DNA from: Paenibacillus assamensis DSM 18201 | Lineage (GTDB): Bacteria; Bacillota; Bacilli; Paenibacillales; Paenibacillaceae | Assembly (NCBI RefSeq): GCF_000422445.1 | Contig: NZ_AULU01000006.1 | Span: forward strand, 62,001-126,000 | Direction of reading: 5' to 3' | Length of the DNA: 64,000 bases | Part shown: in pieces, positions 16,776 through 26,336 of the stretch | Position numbering within the stretch: the first letter of the stretch is position 1 | Layout: each line of letters starts with the position of its first letter | Translations under genes and position numbers: made by a program | Notes under the pieces: model-generated | What the model was told of the DNA's origin: nothing | The model's database searches: none | What the model saw: the letters and a program-made list of their open reading frames with translations, nothing else

Positions 16776-16784
16776 TGCTATAAT
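16776..16784 (+). promoter_or_regulatory. Extended -10 promoter of the hepS-hepT menaquinone operon
   Basis: TGCTATAAT is a perfect extended -10 box, 50 bp before the hepS start codon. The -35 region is not recognisable. Confidence 0.55.
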
Positions 16785-16833
16785 AATCAAGATCACGACA
16801 TCCAGATGGATGATTGCATTCGGAGGCACGAGG

Positions 16834-17664
16834 ATGAAAGGATATGCTATTCCGCAAGAAGTAAAGCGTTATGTCGGACACGACATGATTCAGGCGCACA
16901 CGAAGCTGCCATCGTTCGCGAATGAGCGGATAGCTTTGCTGTACGCCTTTTTGAAGCGGAACGAAGACAACCAACAGACTACGGAACGTATGACAGCTGT
17001 AACGTTACTCATTCAGCTTGGAATCGATACGCATCATACGGTTGAGTATGCGAGTAGTTCCACCAGTGATCGGAATATGCGTTCTCGACAGCTGAAAGTG
17101 TTGGCAGGAGACTATTTCAGCAGCCGCTTTTATCAAATGTTAGCCGAAGTGGGGCAAATTGAAGCGATTCAGCTGCTTAGTCGAGCAGTTTGTGAAGTAA
17201 ATCGCTTGAAGATGACCGTAGCTGCTAGTGTGCGTGATGGATCTATGAATCACAGCCGCTATTATGAGCATGCAGTGAAAATAAAACAATGTCTGTTCCA
17301 CGCTTTTAATGAATGGCTCAATCGTGCTGATGTTGAATTATACGAACAATTGCTTGATTTAATTAGTGAACGAGAAGTAATTCAAGAAGAGTTAGAGATT
17401 GTGAAGCAGCAAGCTGTGGAGTCTCATAGTTGGACATATTGGTTCGTTATGGCACATGCTTCATCCTCTCAACTTCATCGTTGGCAGCATGAAGTAATTA
17501 TCGAGCAGGAATGGGATGAATTGCTGCAGCAATGCAAGCCAGAGTTGATTTTGCATGAGAGAATGAAGTCTGTTGAAGAGCGGTTGTCAACCATTTTAGG
17601 TGCAAGTGTGAGCGACACGCAATCTTCTTTTGTGGAGTCAATTGTTTCTGAACTTGCGATATAG
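16834..17664 (+). CDS. hepS: Heptaprenyl diphosphate synthase component 1
   Basis: HepS is the non-catalytic small subunit of heptaprenyl diphosphate synthase, which makes the C35 side chain of menaquinone-7; HepT (20834) is the catalytic subunit. The 276-residue protein is mostly helical and shows the HEPPP_synt_1 features ALLYAFLKRN, the central LAGDYFSSRFYQMLAEVGQ and the IQLLSRAVCEVNRLKM segment. It has no DDxxD motif, as expected. ATG 16834 is chosen because GGAGG lies 7 bases upstream; the frame stays open from 16810. It is first in an operon that ends with hepT. Confidence 0.9.
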   Translation: MKGYAIPQEVKRYVGHDMIQAHTKLPSFANERIALLYAFLKRNEDNQQTTERMTAVTLLIQLGIDTHHTVEYASSSTSDRNMRSRQLKVLAGDYFSSRFYQMLAEVGQIEAIQLLSRAVCEVNRLKMTVAASVRDGSMNHSRYYEHAVKIKQCLFHAFNEWLNRADVELYEQLLDLISEREVIQEELEIVKQQAVESHSWTYWFVMAHASSSQLHRWQHEVIIEQEWDELLQQCKPELILHERMKSVEERLSTILGASVSDTQSSFVESIVSELAI

Positions 17665-17752
17665 GTTTGTATTTGCGTACAAGCTGTATCTCAACGCCGA
17701 TAAGTGACGAACCAGTTGTTAAATAGGCGATGAAAGGACTAGGTGACGTGAC

Positions 17753-18490
17753 GTGAAGACACATTCGCCGAAGGAAGGCAAAGCTAAAGAGCAACATGTA
17801 CACGCGGTATTTGAAAATATCGCACCGAAATACGATGTGATGAACGACATCATAAGCTTCCGTCGCCACAAAGCATGGAGAGCGTTCACGATGAAGAAGA
17901 TGAACGTTCAACGAGGGCAGACGGCTCTCGATTTATGCTGCGGTACTTGTGATTGGACGATTCAGCTTGCACAAGCAACGGAAACGGGAGCTGTTTACGG
18001 CTTGGATTTCAGTGCGAATATGCTAGCACATGGAAAGACCAAAGTAGACAAGCTTGGCTTGGACAAGCAAATAACGCTTGTACAAGGAAATGCGATGGAA
18101 CTTCCGTTTGAGGACAATACGTTCGATTATGTGACGATTGGATTTGGCTTGCGGAATGTGCCTGACTACATGCAGGTTATTCGTGAGATGCGTCGAGTCG
18201 TCAAACCAGGTGGAAAAGTCGTTTGCTTAGAGACTTCCAAGCCTTCAACACAGCCTTTTAAAGGTATTTATAATTTCTACTTCCAGAAATTGATGCCGAT
18301 GATGGGCAAAATGGTTGCGAAGCGATTTGAGCAATACCAGTGGTTGTCTGAATCTCAGGCTTCATTCCCTGATCATATACAATTGGCCCGTATGTTTGAG
18401 GAAGCGGGATTGGAACGAGTTGATGTGAAGCCATTCTTTATGGGTGTAGCTGCGCTTCATATGGGGACGAAGGGGAACGGACATGTTTAA
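17753..18490 (+). CDS. menG: Demethylmenaquinone methyltransferase
   Basis: MenG methylates demethylmenaquinone with S-adenosylmethionine in the last step of menaquinone synthesis. The 245-residue protein has the UbiE/MenG signatures: [17 protein letters not shown] near residue 28, the SAM-binding segment [16 protein letters not shown] near residue 58, and the motif [13 protein letters not shown] near residue 123. It starts at GTG 17753 with AGGTGA upstream and overlaps the next gene by 8 bases. This step is common to both the classical and futalosine menaquinone routes. Confidence 0.96.
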   Translation: MKTHSPKEGKAKEQHVHAVFENIAPKYDVMNDIISFRRHKAWRAFTMKKMNVQRGQTALDLCCGTCDWTIQLAQATETGAVYGLDFSANMLAHGKTKVDKLGLDKQITLVQGNAMELPFEDNTFDYVTIGFGLRNVPDYMQVIREMRRVVKPGGKVVCLETSKPSTQPFKGIYNFYFQKLMPMMGKMVAKRFEQYQWLSESQASFPDHIQLARMFEEAGLERVDVKPFFMGVAALHMGTKGNGHV

Positions 18491-19352
18491 TAAAATAAAA
18501 GTATTTCTTGAAATGATCAAGTTTGAACATACGCTTTTTGCACTGCCATTTGCATTTATGGGATCCATTCTAGGTGCAATAACGTTGCAAGGCAGAATGC
18601 CGAGCTGGACGGAGATTGGGTGGATTTTAGTTGCTATGGTTGGTGCACGCAGTGCTGCTATGGCATTGAATAGAGTTATTGACGCAGCATATGATGCAAA
18701 AAATCCTCGTACAGCTAATCGAGCGATTCCAGCAGGGTTGTTGAAGTTTGGTGAAGTAATTGTGTTTACGATTGTTTCATTTGGATTATTAATATGGGCG
18801 GCATCAAAGTTACAGCCATTATCTTTTTTATTATTACCTATTGCTGTGTTTATGCTCGTATTTTATTCATTTACGAAACGCTTCACTTGGCTCTGTCATG
18901 TTATTCTCGGTTTAACCATCGCGCTTGCTCCACTAGGTGGATGGGTAGCTGTAACGAATGTCGTTGATTGGACTGCAATGGTCTTCTTCTTGACCGTAGC
19001 CTTATGGACGGCAGGGTTTGATATTGTGTATGCATGTCAAGACTATGAATTCGATAAGAAAGAAGGCTTGCACTCCATTCCCGTTCGTTTTGGTATTGCA
19101 AAATCGCTTATGATAGCTCGCGGTTTTCATATTGTGACAGCAGTTGGTTTTATATCATTAACGTTTATGACAGAGTTAAGCTGGCTGTATCTTATTGGAA
19201 CATTAATTGCTGCAGGCTTGATGATTTATGAGCATCTTATCGTGAAACCGAATGATTTGACACGCTTGAACACTGCATTTTTCACCATGAATGGAGTGCT
19301 TAGCGTCGTAGTATTTGTATTTAGTTTACTTGACTTGGTGGTGCTGCGCTAA
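18483..19352 (+). CDS. mqnP: UbiA-family prenyltransferase of the futalosine pathway (MqnP-like)
   Basis: A 289-residue polytopic membrane protein that attaches the polyprenyl chain to an aromatic acid. Two Asp-rich motifs typical of UbiA enzymes are present: NRVIDAAYD (about residues 63-71) and DYEFDKKEG (about 187-195). Its position beside mqnA and a UbiX-type gene, and the absence of men genes, suggests that the substrate is dihydroxynaphthoic acid from the futalosine route (MqnP). On sequence alone it could be annotated 4-hydroxybenzoate polyprenyltransferase. Start and stop overlap with both neighbours (8 bases and 1 base), so translation is tightly coupled. Confidence 0.85.
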   Translation: MFNKIKVFLEMIKFEHTLFALPFAFMGSILGAITLQGRMPSWTEIGWILVAMVGARSAAMALNRVIDAAYDAKNPRTANRAIPAGLLKFGEVIVFTIVSFGLLIWAASKLQPLSFLLLPIAVFMLVFYSFTKRFTWLCHVILGLTIALAPLGGWVAVTNVVDWTAMVFFLTVALWTAGFDIVYACQDYEFDKKEGLHSIPVRFGIAKSLMIARGFHIVTAVGFISLTFMTELSWLYLIGTLIAAGLMIYEHLIVKPNDLTRLNTAFFTMNGVLSVVVFVFSLLDLVVLR

Positions 19353-20005
19353 TGAGTGGCTCTGAACGTTGGATCGTAGGCATTACAGGAGCAAGCGGAG
19401 CTGTATATGGTGTTCGTCTTGTTCAATCTTTGCTCGCTGCTGGTCATTTCGTTCATTTGCTCATTTCTGACGCTGGCTGGCGTGTACTTAAAGAAGAGCT
19501 GGATTGGCAAGTGACCAGAAGGCAGGAAGCGATTGAGAATGCTTTTGGCGATGCTGCTGAACGCATTCAATATCATCCTATACAAGATATAGGCGCGAGT
19601 ATTGCGAGTGGATCATTCCGCGTTAAAGGAATGATCATTATGCCATGTTCAATGGGGACACTGTCTGCTATTGCTCATGGTACATCTGATAATTTGATGG
19701 CGCGTGCGGCTGATGTCATGATTAAAGAAGGAAGGCCGCTCGTCTTAGTTCCTCGTGAAACGCCAATGCATGCTATACACCTTGAGAATATGCTCAAGTT
19801 GTCCCGATTAGGTATCAAAATAGTCCCTGCGATGCCTGCCTTTTATTATCGTCCACAGACATTGGATGACATCGTAAACTTCCTTGTTGGAAAGGTATTG
19901 GATAGCTTGGATATCGATCATCAGCTGTTTACAAGGTGGGGAGAGCAGACGAATGAGCATTCCGTTGGATCCACAGAAGAGAACGATACGAATCGGTCAA
20001 ATTGA
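19352..20005 (+). CDS. UbiX-family flavin prenyltransferase
   Basis: A 217-residue UbiX-type flavoprotein. UbiX makes prenylated FMN for UbiD-type decarboxylases; family members are also found in futalosine-pathway operons. Seen here: N-terminal GITGASGAVYGVRLV for flavin binding, the MPCSMGTLSAIAHG segment near residue 98, and PLVLVPRETPMHAIHLENM near residue 129. A partner UbiD gene is not in the window, so its decarboxylase target is unknown; a role in menaquinone synthesis is inferred from the operon. The start overlaps the previous stop (TAATG) and the tail overlaps mqnA by 53 bases. Confidence 0.88.
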   Translation: MSGSERWIVGITGASGAVYGVRLVQSLLAAGHFVHLLISDAGWRVLKEELDWQVTRRQEAIENAFGDAAERIQYHPIQDIGASIASGSFRVKGMIIMPCSMGTLSAIAHGTSDNLMARAADVMIKEGRPLVLVPRETPMHAIHLENMLKLSRLGIKIVPAMPAFYYRPQTLDDIVNFLVGKVLDSLDIDHQLFTRWGEQTNEHSVGSTEENDTNRSN

Positions 20006-20825
20006 TTATACGAATGTTTGGCCGATTTTCTTTCACTTTAAGCCGGAACAAACGCTATCACCTGTCGAATTAATTCCTGCCGTTCCTTCGACCTTGAATA
20101 AGTCGATGAAGGAAGGGAATATCGATATGGGACCTATATCAGCGTTTGCGTATGGCGAATCCAGTGAAGACTACGTGTTATTCCCTGATTTGTCGGTTAG
20201 TGCCTATGGAGCAGTCAATTCCATTCTGCTATTTTTGAATAAACCATTAATTGAAGCCTTAGAAGGTACGGTTGCATTAACGACCTCATCTGCTACCTCC
20301 ATTAATTTATTCAAAATAATAGCTGAGAAGCGCTATGGCGCTCACCCTAGCTATATTTCGATGGACCCTCAACTTGATCGAATGATGGAAAAAGCGGATG
20401 CTGCCTTATTGATAGGGGATCATGCGATTCGTGCTTATTGGGACAATGAGCGGCATGGGCGCTATCAAGTGCTGGATTTAGGGCAAATGTGGCAAGAATG
20501 GACAGGGCATTGGATGACATTTGCTGTATGGGCTGTTCGCAAGCAGGCACTCGTTAGTCATCCTTCTGACATTGGCCGCATCGTCGATGCATTTGAACGA
20601 AGTAAGTACAAAAGCATTCACAACCCTGATCCCCTTATTCAATCGGCTGTACAACGAGTCGGAGGTACAGAGAAGTTTTGGCGTAACTATTTTGCAAACT
20701 TGAACTATGATTTTGGTCCAAGGCAGCAGCAAGGATTGCAGTTGTATTTTAAATACGCATATGAGCTAGGTCTTATTGATCATCATGTTCAACTCGATAT
20801 ATGGTCTGAAAATAAGGTTGGTTAG
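19953..20825 (+). CDS. mqnA: Chorismate dehydratase MqnA
   Basis: MqnA removes water from chorismate to give 3-enolpyruvoylbenzoate, the first committed step of the futalosine menaquinone pathway. The 290-residue protein has the family start IRIGQIDYTNVWPIFFHF, then the VPSTLNKSMKEGNIDMGPIS segment, and a middle ALTTSSATSINLFK, in a periplasmic-binding-protein type 2 fold. ATG 19953 follows GGTGGGGAG. Its presence implies that this organism uses futalosine chemistry, unlike B. subtilis, which uses the men genes. It draws on the same chorismate pool that feeds the aromatic supraoperon downstream. Confidence 0.92.
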   Translation: MSIPLDPQKRTIRIGQIDYTNVWPIFFHFKPEQTLSPVELIPAVPSTLNKSMKEGNIDMGPISAFAYGESSEDYVLFPDLSVSAYGAVNSILLFLNKPLIEALEGTVALTTSSATSINLFKIIAEKRYGAHPSYISMDPQLDRMMEKADAALLIGDHAIRAYWDNERHGRYQVLDLGQMWQEWTGHWMTFAVWAVRKQALVSHPSDIGRIVDAFERSKYKSIHNPDPLIQSAVQRVGGTEKFWRNYFANLNYDFGPRQQQGLQLYFKYAYELGLIDHHVQLDIWSENKVG

Positions 20826-20833
20826 GTGACGGT

Positions 20834-21808
20834 ATGAAATTGTGGGATATTTATGCAAAAATGAAAAATGACGTGTCCTATATTGAGCGTGAGCTGGAGC
20901 GTACGGTCGTCTCTGATCACGAACTGCTTAATGAAACGACACTGCATTTGTTAAAGGCTGGCGGCAAGCGCATACGACCAGTATTTGTTCTGCTTGCGGG
21001 TAAGTTTGGCACATACGATTTGGAGCAGCTCAAAAAAATTGCTGTGCCGCTAGAATTAATTCATATGGCTTCCCTCGTGCATGATGATGTCATTGATGAC
21101 GCGAATACACGTCGAGGCAGCATGACGGTGAAGTCAAAATGGGACAATCGAATTGCTATGTATACGGGCGATTTTATTTATGGTAAAGCATTGACCCTCG
21201 TGACGGAATTGAAAAATCCAGATATCCATCTTATTCTCTCCAAAGCTATGGTTGAGATGTGTCTAGGAGAAATGGAACAGATCCGTGATTTCTTTAATAC
21301 GAATCAATCTGTTCGTCAGTACTTGCTGCGTATCCGGAGAAAGACGGCACTCCTAATCGCCATCAGTTGTCAATTAGGAGCTTTAGCAGCAGGTGCCGAT
21401 CGTAATGTAAGTCGTCTATTGTATCGCTATGGATACAACGTTGGGATGGCATTCCAAATCCGGGATGATGTGCTTGACTTGATTGGCACGGAATCACAGT
21501 TGGGCAAACCTCCTGGTAATGATATTTTACAAGGGAACATTACACTTCCTGTTTTGTACGCACTGCAAGAATCTCGTTTGCAAGAGCCATTGCTTAAGCA
21601 TATTAACGAAATACGTTTGAACAATGGTCATTCGGATGCGACAGAAGCACTTGATTTAATTCGATACAGCGATGGAATTAAGATTGCGGAGAAGTTAGCA
21701 GATCGCTACATACAAAAGGCAATGGATGCGCTCGCGCAGCTGCCCAACCAACGAGCGAAGCGTAATTTAAAAGATATTGCACATTTCATCGCAAATCGAA
21801 ATCACTAA
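20834..21808 (+). CDS. hepT: Heptaprenyl diphosphate synthase component 2
   Basis: The catalytic subunit of heptaprenyl diphosphate synthase adds isopentenyl units to make the menaquinone side chain. The 324-residue protein has the two Asp-rich motifs of trans-prenyl transferases: DDVIDDANTRRG from residue 84 and IRDDVLDLIG near residue 210. The N-terminal GGKRIRP motif is near residue 43. It starts 8 bases after mqnA with GGTGACGGT upstream. The operon therefore runs from tail synthase component 1 to component 2 with ring-synthesis genes between them. Confidence 0.96.
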   Translation: MKLWDIYAKMKNDVSYIERELERTVVSDHELLNETTLHLLKAGGKRIRPVFVLLAGKFGTYDLEQLKKIAVPLELIHMASLVHDDVIDDANTRRGSMTVKSKWDNRIAMYTGDFIYGKALTLVTELKNPDIHLILSKAMVEMCLGEMEQIRDFFNTNQSVRQYLLRIRRKTALLIAISCQLGALAAGADRNVSRLLYRYGYNVGMAFQIRDDVLDLIGTESQLGKPPGNDILQGNITLPVLYALQESRLQEPLLKHINEIRLNNGHSDATEALDLIRYSDGIKIAEKLADRYIQKAMDALAQLPNQRAKRNLKDIAHFIANRNH

Positions 21809-21897
21809 AAATAGAGCTTATGCAATAGCAATACATTCGTTATGCTATAAATGCATAGGCTATATTTTTTGAAAAGGATGCGCTTACAAACAATATC

Positions 21898-21906
21898 TGG
21901 TATAAT
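21898..21906 (+). promoter_or_regulatory. Extended -10 promoter of ndk
   Basis: TGGTATAAT is an exact extended -10 box, about 44 bp before the ndk start codon. No good -35 element is present at 16-18 bp. Confidence 0.6.
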
Positions 21907-21949
21907 CTCTGTGTTGGACAACTTCACATAGGTATCAAGGAGTGAACGT

Positions 21950-22393
21950 ATGGAACGCACATTCATCATGGTTAAACCAGACGGCGTGCAGCGTGGCCTG
22001 ATTGGTGAGATCGTAAGCCGGTTTGAACGCAAGGGATTTAAGCTAGTCGCAGGTAAGTTGATGATTATTGAGCGTGGTCAAGCAGAGCGTCATTACGCCG
22101 AGCATGCAGAAAAGCCATTTTTCGGAGAATTGGTAGACTTCATCACTTCTGGTCCAGTGTTCGCTATGGTGTGGGAAGGTGACGATGTCATTTCGCTGTC
22201 TCGTCTTATGATTGGCAAGACAAAGGTTGCTGATGCATTACCAGGAACGATTCGTGGTGATTATGCTGCACATACGAACTTCAATCTTGTGCATGGTTCT
22301 GATGCACCTGAAAGTGCTGAGCGTGAGATTGCTAATATGTTCAGTGATAGCGAGTTGCTTGGATATACTCGTACAATTGAACCTTGGATTTAA
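21950..22393 (+). CDS. ndk: Nucleoside diphosphate kinase
   Basis: Ndk moves the gamma phosphate from ATP to other nucleoside diphosphates through a phosphohistidine. The 147-residue sequence has [14 protein letters not shown] at the start and the active-site segment [16 protein letters not shown], with His115 as the phosphorylated residue. AAGGAG precedes the ATG. It is a single-gene unit between its own extended -10 promoter and a strong terminator, in the hepT-ndk-cheR order of B. subtilis. Confidence 0.98.
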   Translation: MERTFIMVKPDGVQRGLIGEIVSRFERKGFKLVAGKLMIIERGQAERHYAEHAEKPFFGELVDFITSGPVFAMVWEGDDVISLSRLMIGKTKVADALPGTIRGDYAAHTNFNLVHGSDAPESAEREIANMFSDSELLGYTRTIEPWI

Positions 22394-22417
22394 GTCGAAT
22401 AATGTTGTAATACGAAC

Positions 22418-22453
22418 AGGCATGACGAATTTTTTTCGTCATGCCTTTTTTAA
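22418..22453 (+). terminator. Rho-independent terminator after ndk
   Basis: A perfect 12-bp stem (22418-22429 with 22435-22446) with a 5-base T loop and a T tail. Confidence 0.93.
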
Positions 22454-22528
22454 TTGGTGCATAGTCCTTGCTAGTATGATATAAGTGAAGAAACAGTACT
22501 TTATGAAAAATGATGGGAGAAGCAGCAA

Positions 22529-23395
22529 ATGGAGAGACCTACATACAATGAACAGACAAAAGCCGAAAAGTTGGCTGCGCTAGCCGATATGCCTACACGC
22601 ACAATCGTATATTCAAAAGAAGAGGATGTAGATTATACGACATTTATACAGCTCATTAAACAAAAGACAGGAATTGATTTATCGCAATACAAAGAAGCAC
22701 AGATGCGACGTCGACTTACGACGCTGCGAGTAAAGAACGGTTATGCGACCTTCGAGCAATTTGCGCATGCTATGAATGCAGACAAGAAGCTATTTTATGA
22801 GTTTTTGGACCGCATGACGATCAACGTATCTGAATTTTGGCGGAATCCGAACCGTTGGGAAGTGTTGAAAGATCGTGTGCTTCCTGCATTATTGACGGAA
22901 AATAAACAGCTACGTTGTTGGAGTGCTGCATGTTCGACAGGTGAAGAGCCGTATACGCTAGCGATGATTCTGGATGATAAACATTGTCTTAAGCAAACAA
23001 CCCTCTATGCATCGGATATTGATGAGAATGCATTGCAGCGTGCAAAGGATGGTATTTATATTGAGCGTGCATTGAAAGATGTGCCGCCTGCTTTTCAACA
23101 AAAATATTATAAGCAAGATGGGGATATGTATCGCATTCATGATATGTTGAAGCCGCATATTCAATTTCGAAAGCAAAACTTATTGTTGGACAAGTTCGAA
23201 TCGAATCTGGATTTGATCATTTGCCGCAACGTTATGATCTATTTCACGGAAGAAGCAAAGCATGAACTTTATAAAAAGTTCGCTCAAGCGCTTCGACCAG
23301 GTGGAATGCTGTTTGTAGGCAGTACAGAACAAATCTTTAATCCTGCACAATATGGATTAGAAACACAGGAGACGTTTTTCTATCGTAAATTATAG
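22529..23395 (+). CDS. cheR: Chemotaxis protein methyltransferase CheR
   Basis: CheR methylates glutamates on chemoreceptors with S-adenosylmethionine, setting adaptation. The 288-residue protein has an N-terminal all-helical domain with QYKEAQMRRRL and the MTINVSEFWRNPNRWE segment, then the catalytic domain with WSAACSTGEEPYTLAM, and later LDLIICRNVMIYF and VGSTEQIFNP. It is about 30 residues longer at the N-terminus than B. subtilis CheR; a GGGAG site supports ATG 22529. No other chemotaxis gene lies nearby; the position after ndk matches B. subtilis. Confidence 0.96.
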   Translation: MERPTYNEQTKAEKLAALADMPTRTIVYSKEEDVDYTTFIQLIKQKTGIDLSQYKEAQMRRRLTTLRVKNGYATFEQFAHAMNADKKLFYEFLDRMTINVSEFWRNPNRWEVLKDRVLPALLTENKQLRCWSAACSTGEEPYTLAMILDDKHCLKQTTLYASDIDENALQRAKDGIYIERALKDVPPAFQQKYYKQDGDMYRIHDMLKPHIQFRKQNLLLDKFESNLDLIICRNVMIYFTEEAKHELYKKFAQALRPGGMLFVGSTEQIFNPAQYGLETQETFFYRKL

Positions 23396-23503
23396 TTCGA
23401 GCCTCGGAATAATGAGGGATATATGGTTGCAATCGCTAGATGTACATAGATGTAATCTTTGCTTCTTCCTGCTAGAGGATTGATGTATGCAGTTGATGCT
23501 TTC

Positions 23504-23532
23504 TTGTCAAACCATGTCACCTATACTATAAT
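23504..23532 (+). promoter_or_regulatory. Sigma-A promoter of the aromatic supraoperon
   Basis: TTGTCA (23504-23509) and a perfect TATAAT (23527-23532) are spaced by 17 bp. aroC starts 61 bp downstream. This is the start of the aroC-aroB-aroH transcript, which can read on into the trp genes. Confidence 0.8.
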
Positions 23533-23592
23533 GAGCAAAGAGTCTGAGATTTTAGTCATTCACAGCATCACAGCTTAAAGGAGGAACAGTAA

Positions 23593-24762
23593 ATGAGTCT
23601 ACGATTTTTGACAGCTGGTGAAACCCACGGTCCGCAACTAACCGCTATTATAGAAGGAATGCCTAGTAATATGAGTGTAGATTTTGAACAGTTGAACAAT
23701 CATTTGCTACGTCGTCAAAAAGGTTATGGACGTGGTCGTCGCATGCAAATTGAAACAGATACTGCGCAAATCGTAGGCGGTGTTCGCCATGGACGTACAA
23801 CGGGGGCGCCAATTGCGTTAGTCGTTGAAAATAAAGACTGGAAGCATTGGACGTCCATTATGAATGTAGAGCCAATCGAAGGAACAGACGAAGAGAAGCG
23901 CCGCGTGCATCGTCCGCGCCCTGGACATGCGGATTTGAACGGCGGATTAAAATATAACTTGAAAGATTTGCGCAATGTATTGGAGCGTTCAAGTGCACGT
24001 GAAACTGCTGCAAGAGTAGCTTGCGGTGCTTTGGCTCGCCAACTTCTTGAGCAATTTGGAATCAAAATTGCAGGTCACGTTATTCGTATTGGTGAGATTG
24101 AGGCGCCTCCTGTAGGAGATATTTCCATTGATGAATTAATCGAGCGTACAGAACAGTCTTCTGTGCGTGTAGTTGATGGAGAGACTGAGAAGAAAATGGA
24201 AGCTTATATCGATCAGATAAAAAAAGAAGGCGATTCTATCGGCGGCATTGTCGAGTGTATCGTGGAAGGGTTGCCTGTAGGGTTAGGAAGTCATGTTCAA
24301 TACGATCGTAAGCTGGATGGCCGTATTGCACAAGGAGTTATGTCCATTAATGCTTTCAAAGGCGTTGAGATTGGAATCGGCTTTGAAGCAGGTATTCTTC
24401 GTGGCTCACAGGTCCATGATGAAATAGAGCACGGTGAACATGGATATACACGTTCATCGAATCGCTTAGGCGGCTTTGAAGGTGGCATGACGAATGGCAT
24501 GCCTGTTGTTGTCCGTGGTGTTATGAAGCCGATACCAACTTTGTACAAGCCGTTGCGCAGTGTTGATATTGATACAAAAGAAGCATTTACCGCTCAAGTA
24601 GAGCGTTCAGATGCTTGTGCAGTACCTGCTGCAAGTGTAGTGATGGAGCATGTCGTGGCGTGGGAAATTGCTAAGGCATTTTTAGAGAAGTTTGGCGGGG
24701 ACTCCATGGAAGAAATTCGTTCTAACTACGATAATTACTTGAATCAACTAACGCAGTACTAA
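23593..24762 (+). CDS. aroC: Chorismate synthase
   Basis: AroC (named AroF in B. subtilis) converts 5-enolpyruvylshikimate-3-phosphate to chorismate, using reduced FMN. The 389-residue protein starts [14 protein letters not shown] and shows [15 protein letters not shown] near residue 41, [10 protein letters not shown] near residue 109 and [13 protein letters not shown] near residue 134, all family signatures. AAAGGAGGAA precedes the ATG. It opens the supraoperon; its product supplies tryptophan, tyrosine and phenylalanine synthesis here and the mqn menaquinone route upstream. Confidence 0.98.
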   Translation: MSLRFLTAGETHGPQLTAIIEGMPSNMSVDFEQLNNHLLRRQKGYGRGRRMQIETDTAQIVGGVRHGRTTGAPIALVVENKDWKHWTSIMNVEPIEGTDEEKRRVHRPRPGHADLNGGLKYNLKDLRNVLERSSARETAARVACGALARQLLEQFGIKIAGHVIRIGEIEAPPVGDISIDELIERTEQSSVRVVDGETEKKMEAYIDQIKKEGDSIGGIVECIVEGLPVGLGSHVQYDRKLDGRIAQGVMSINAFKGVEIGIGFEAGILRGSQVHDEIEHGEHGYTRSSNRLGGFEGGMTNGMPVVVRGVMKPIPTLYKPLRSVDIDTKEAFTAQVERSDACAVPAASVVMEHVVAWEIAKAFLEKFGGDSMEEIRSNYDNYLNQLTQY

Positions 24763-24772
24763 GGTGATAGAT

Positions 24773-25888
24773 ATGGATACTAATGAATCTTTGGGATGTC
24801 GTGAACTTGTCGTCTCTTTGGAGGATCGCTCCTATCCGATATGGATAGGGAGTGGTCTGCTCCCTCGCTTAAGTACGTTACTGCTTGAACGTAGCATATC
24901 AAATAAGAGTCCGCTTTTGCTAGTATCCGATGAACAGGTTGCTAAGCATCATCTAGAGACTGTACTACAAGCTTTGCAAGAAGGCGGCCATAACACGGTT
25001 GTACATATTGTTCCATCGGGCGAATCTTCAAAATCTTTATCGCATTATGAAGCATGTATGACAACTGCCATTGAGGCGGGCTTGGATCGGAAATCTACTG
25101 TGCTTGCGCTTGGTGGCGGTGTAGTCGGAGATTTGGCAGGCTTTGTAGCAGCTACGTACATGAGAGGCGTTCGATTTATTCAACTTCCTACTACTATTTT
25201 AGCTCATGATAGCAGCGTAGGCGGTAAAGTAGCTGTGAATCATCCGTTGGCCAAAAATATGATTGGTGCTTTCCATCAGCCTGAGGCGGTTATTTTTGAT
25301 TTGGATACGCTTCATACACTTCCAATTAGAGAAGTACGTGCTGGTCTTGCTGAGATGATTAAGCATGGTTTGATTTGGGATCAAGCATTTTCGGATTGGT
25401 GTTTAGAGCATGCCGATGATTTAGTTGCTCTAGATCAGGAGAAGGTAGCATATGGCATTTATATGGGCTGCAATGTGAAAGCGCAGGTCGTTTCTAAAGA
25501 TGAGCGTGAACAAAATTTACGCGCCATTTTGAATTTAGGGCACACGATTGGTCATGCGCTTGAAGCAGTAGGCCATTATGGCGAACTGCTTCATGGTGAG
25601 GCAATTTCTATTGGTATGGTGGGATCAGCTGAGTTGGCCGTACTACTCGGTGAAGATTCACAACTTGTCACATATACTCGTTGCATAATCGAAGCATTCG
25701 GCTTGCCAACTTCCATTCCGTCACATTATGAAACAGACGCTATAATGGCGGCTATGATGCATGATAAGAAATTTAGTGGCGGCAGAACGACATTTGTCAT
25801 TCCAACTGCAGTGGGCCAAGTAGATATTAGGCATGATATATCTATTGAGCTTGTGCGCAGCGTAGTGGATAAATTGAAAGGAGAGTAG
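24773..25888 (+). CDS. aroB: 3-dehydroquinate synthase
   Basis: AroB closes DAHP into 3-dehydroquinate, the second shikimate-pathway step, using NAD+ and a divalent metal. The 371-residue protein has the dinucleotide motif LALGGGVVGDLAGFVAATY, the DSSVGGKVAVNH segment and metal-binding histidines in LNLGHTIGHALE and LLHGEAISIGM. ATG 24773 is preferred because AAGGTGA ends five bases upstream; GTG 24764 is in frame but sits in that site. The gap to aroC is only ten bases. Confidence 0.97.
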   Translation: MDTNESLGCRELVVSLEDRSYPIWIGSGLLPRLSTLLLERSISNKSPLLLVSDEQVAKHHLETVLQALQEGGHNTVVHIVPSGESSKSLSHYEACMTTAIEAGLDRKSTVLALGGGVVGDLAGFVAATYMRGVRFIQLPTTILAHDSSVGGKVAVNHPLAKNMIGAFHQPEAVIFDLDTLHTLPIREVRAGLAEMIKHGLIWDQAFSDWCLEHADDLVALDQEKVAYGIYMGCNVKAQVVSKDEREQNLRAILNLGHTIGHALEAVGHYGELLHGEAISIGMVGSAELAVLLGEDSQLVTYTRCIIEAFGLPTSIPSHYETDAIMAAMMHDKKFSGGRTTFVIPTAVGQVDIRHDISIELVRSVVDKLKGE

Positions 25889-25896
25889 GCTTAACG

Positions 25897-26271
25897 ATGT
25901 GGGTGAGGGGAATACGTGGAGCAACAACCGTGCAAGCAAATGATGCAGATGAAATTTTACAAGCAACATCAGAGCTGTTAGACGAAATCGTTCAACGTAA
26001 TGGCGTTGAGCCAGAATCCATTTCAAGTGTTTGGATTACTATGACAGAAGATTTAAATGCAACGTTCCCGGCTCGTGCGATCCGTACTTTGCCGAATTGG
26101 GAGCTCGTTCCTATTATGTGTGCATTGGAAATACCTGTGGAGGGTAGTTTGCCTAAATGTATACGATTAATGGTTCATATTAATACTGAAAAATCACAAG
26201 AGGCTATCCAGCATGTGTATTTAAAGGAGTCGGCACAGCTACGCCCTGATTTGGCTGGACCGACTTCGTAG
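25897..26271 (+). CDS. aroH: Chorismate mutase, AroH class
   Basis: AroH rearranges chorismate to prephenate for tyrosine and phenylalanine. The 124-residue protein belongs to the trimeric AroH class: MWVRGIRGATTV at the start with the active-site arginine, ATFPARAIR in the middle with another substrate-binding arginine, and CALEIPVEGSLPKCIR near the end. AAAGGAGAG precedes the ATG. In B. subtilis trpE follows immediately; here a 447-base leader region follows and trpE is absent. Confidence 0.97.
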   Translation: MWVRGIRGATTVQANDADEILQATSELLDEIVQRNGVEPESISSVWITMTEDLNATFPARAIRTLPNWELVPIMCALEIPVEGSLPKCIRLMVHINTEKSQEAIQHVYLKESAQLRPDLAGPTS

Positions 26272-26284
26272 CGGAATAGCTATG

Positions 26285-26330
26285 AGCATGTGATTCCGTC
26301 ATTGACGACTTCCACATGCTAGTGTATAGT
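26285..26330 (+). promoter_or_regulatory. Sigma-A promoter of the trp leader with flanking inverted repeat
   Basis: TTGACG (26302-26307) and TATAGT (26325-26330) stand 17 bp apart; each is one base off consensus. An 8-bp perfect inverted repeat, AGCATGTG (26285-26292) and CACATGCT (26313-26320), encloses the -35 box and could be an operator or the end of the aroH transcript. The expected transcription start is near 26337. Confidence 0.78.
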
Positions 26331-26336
26331 TGGCAT

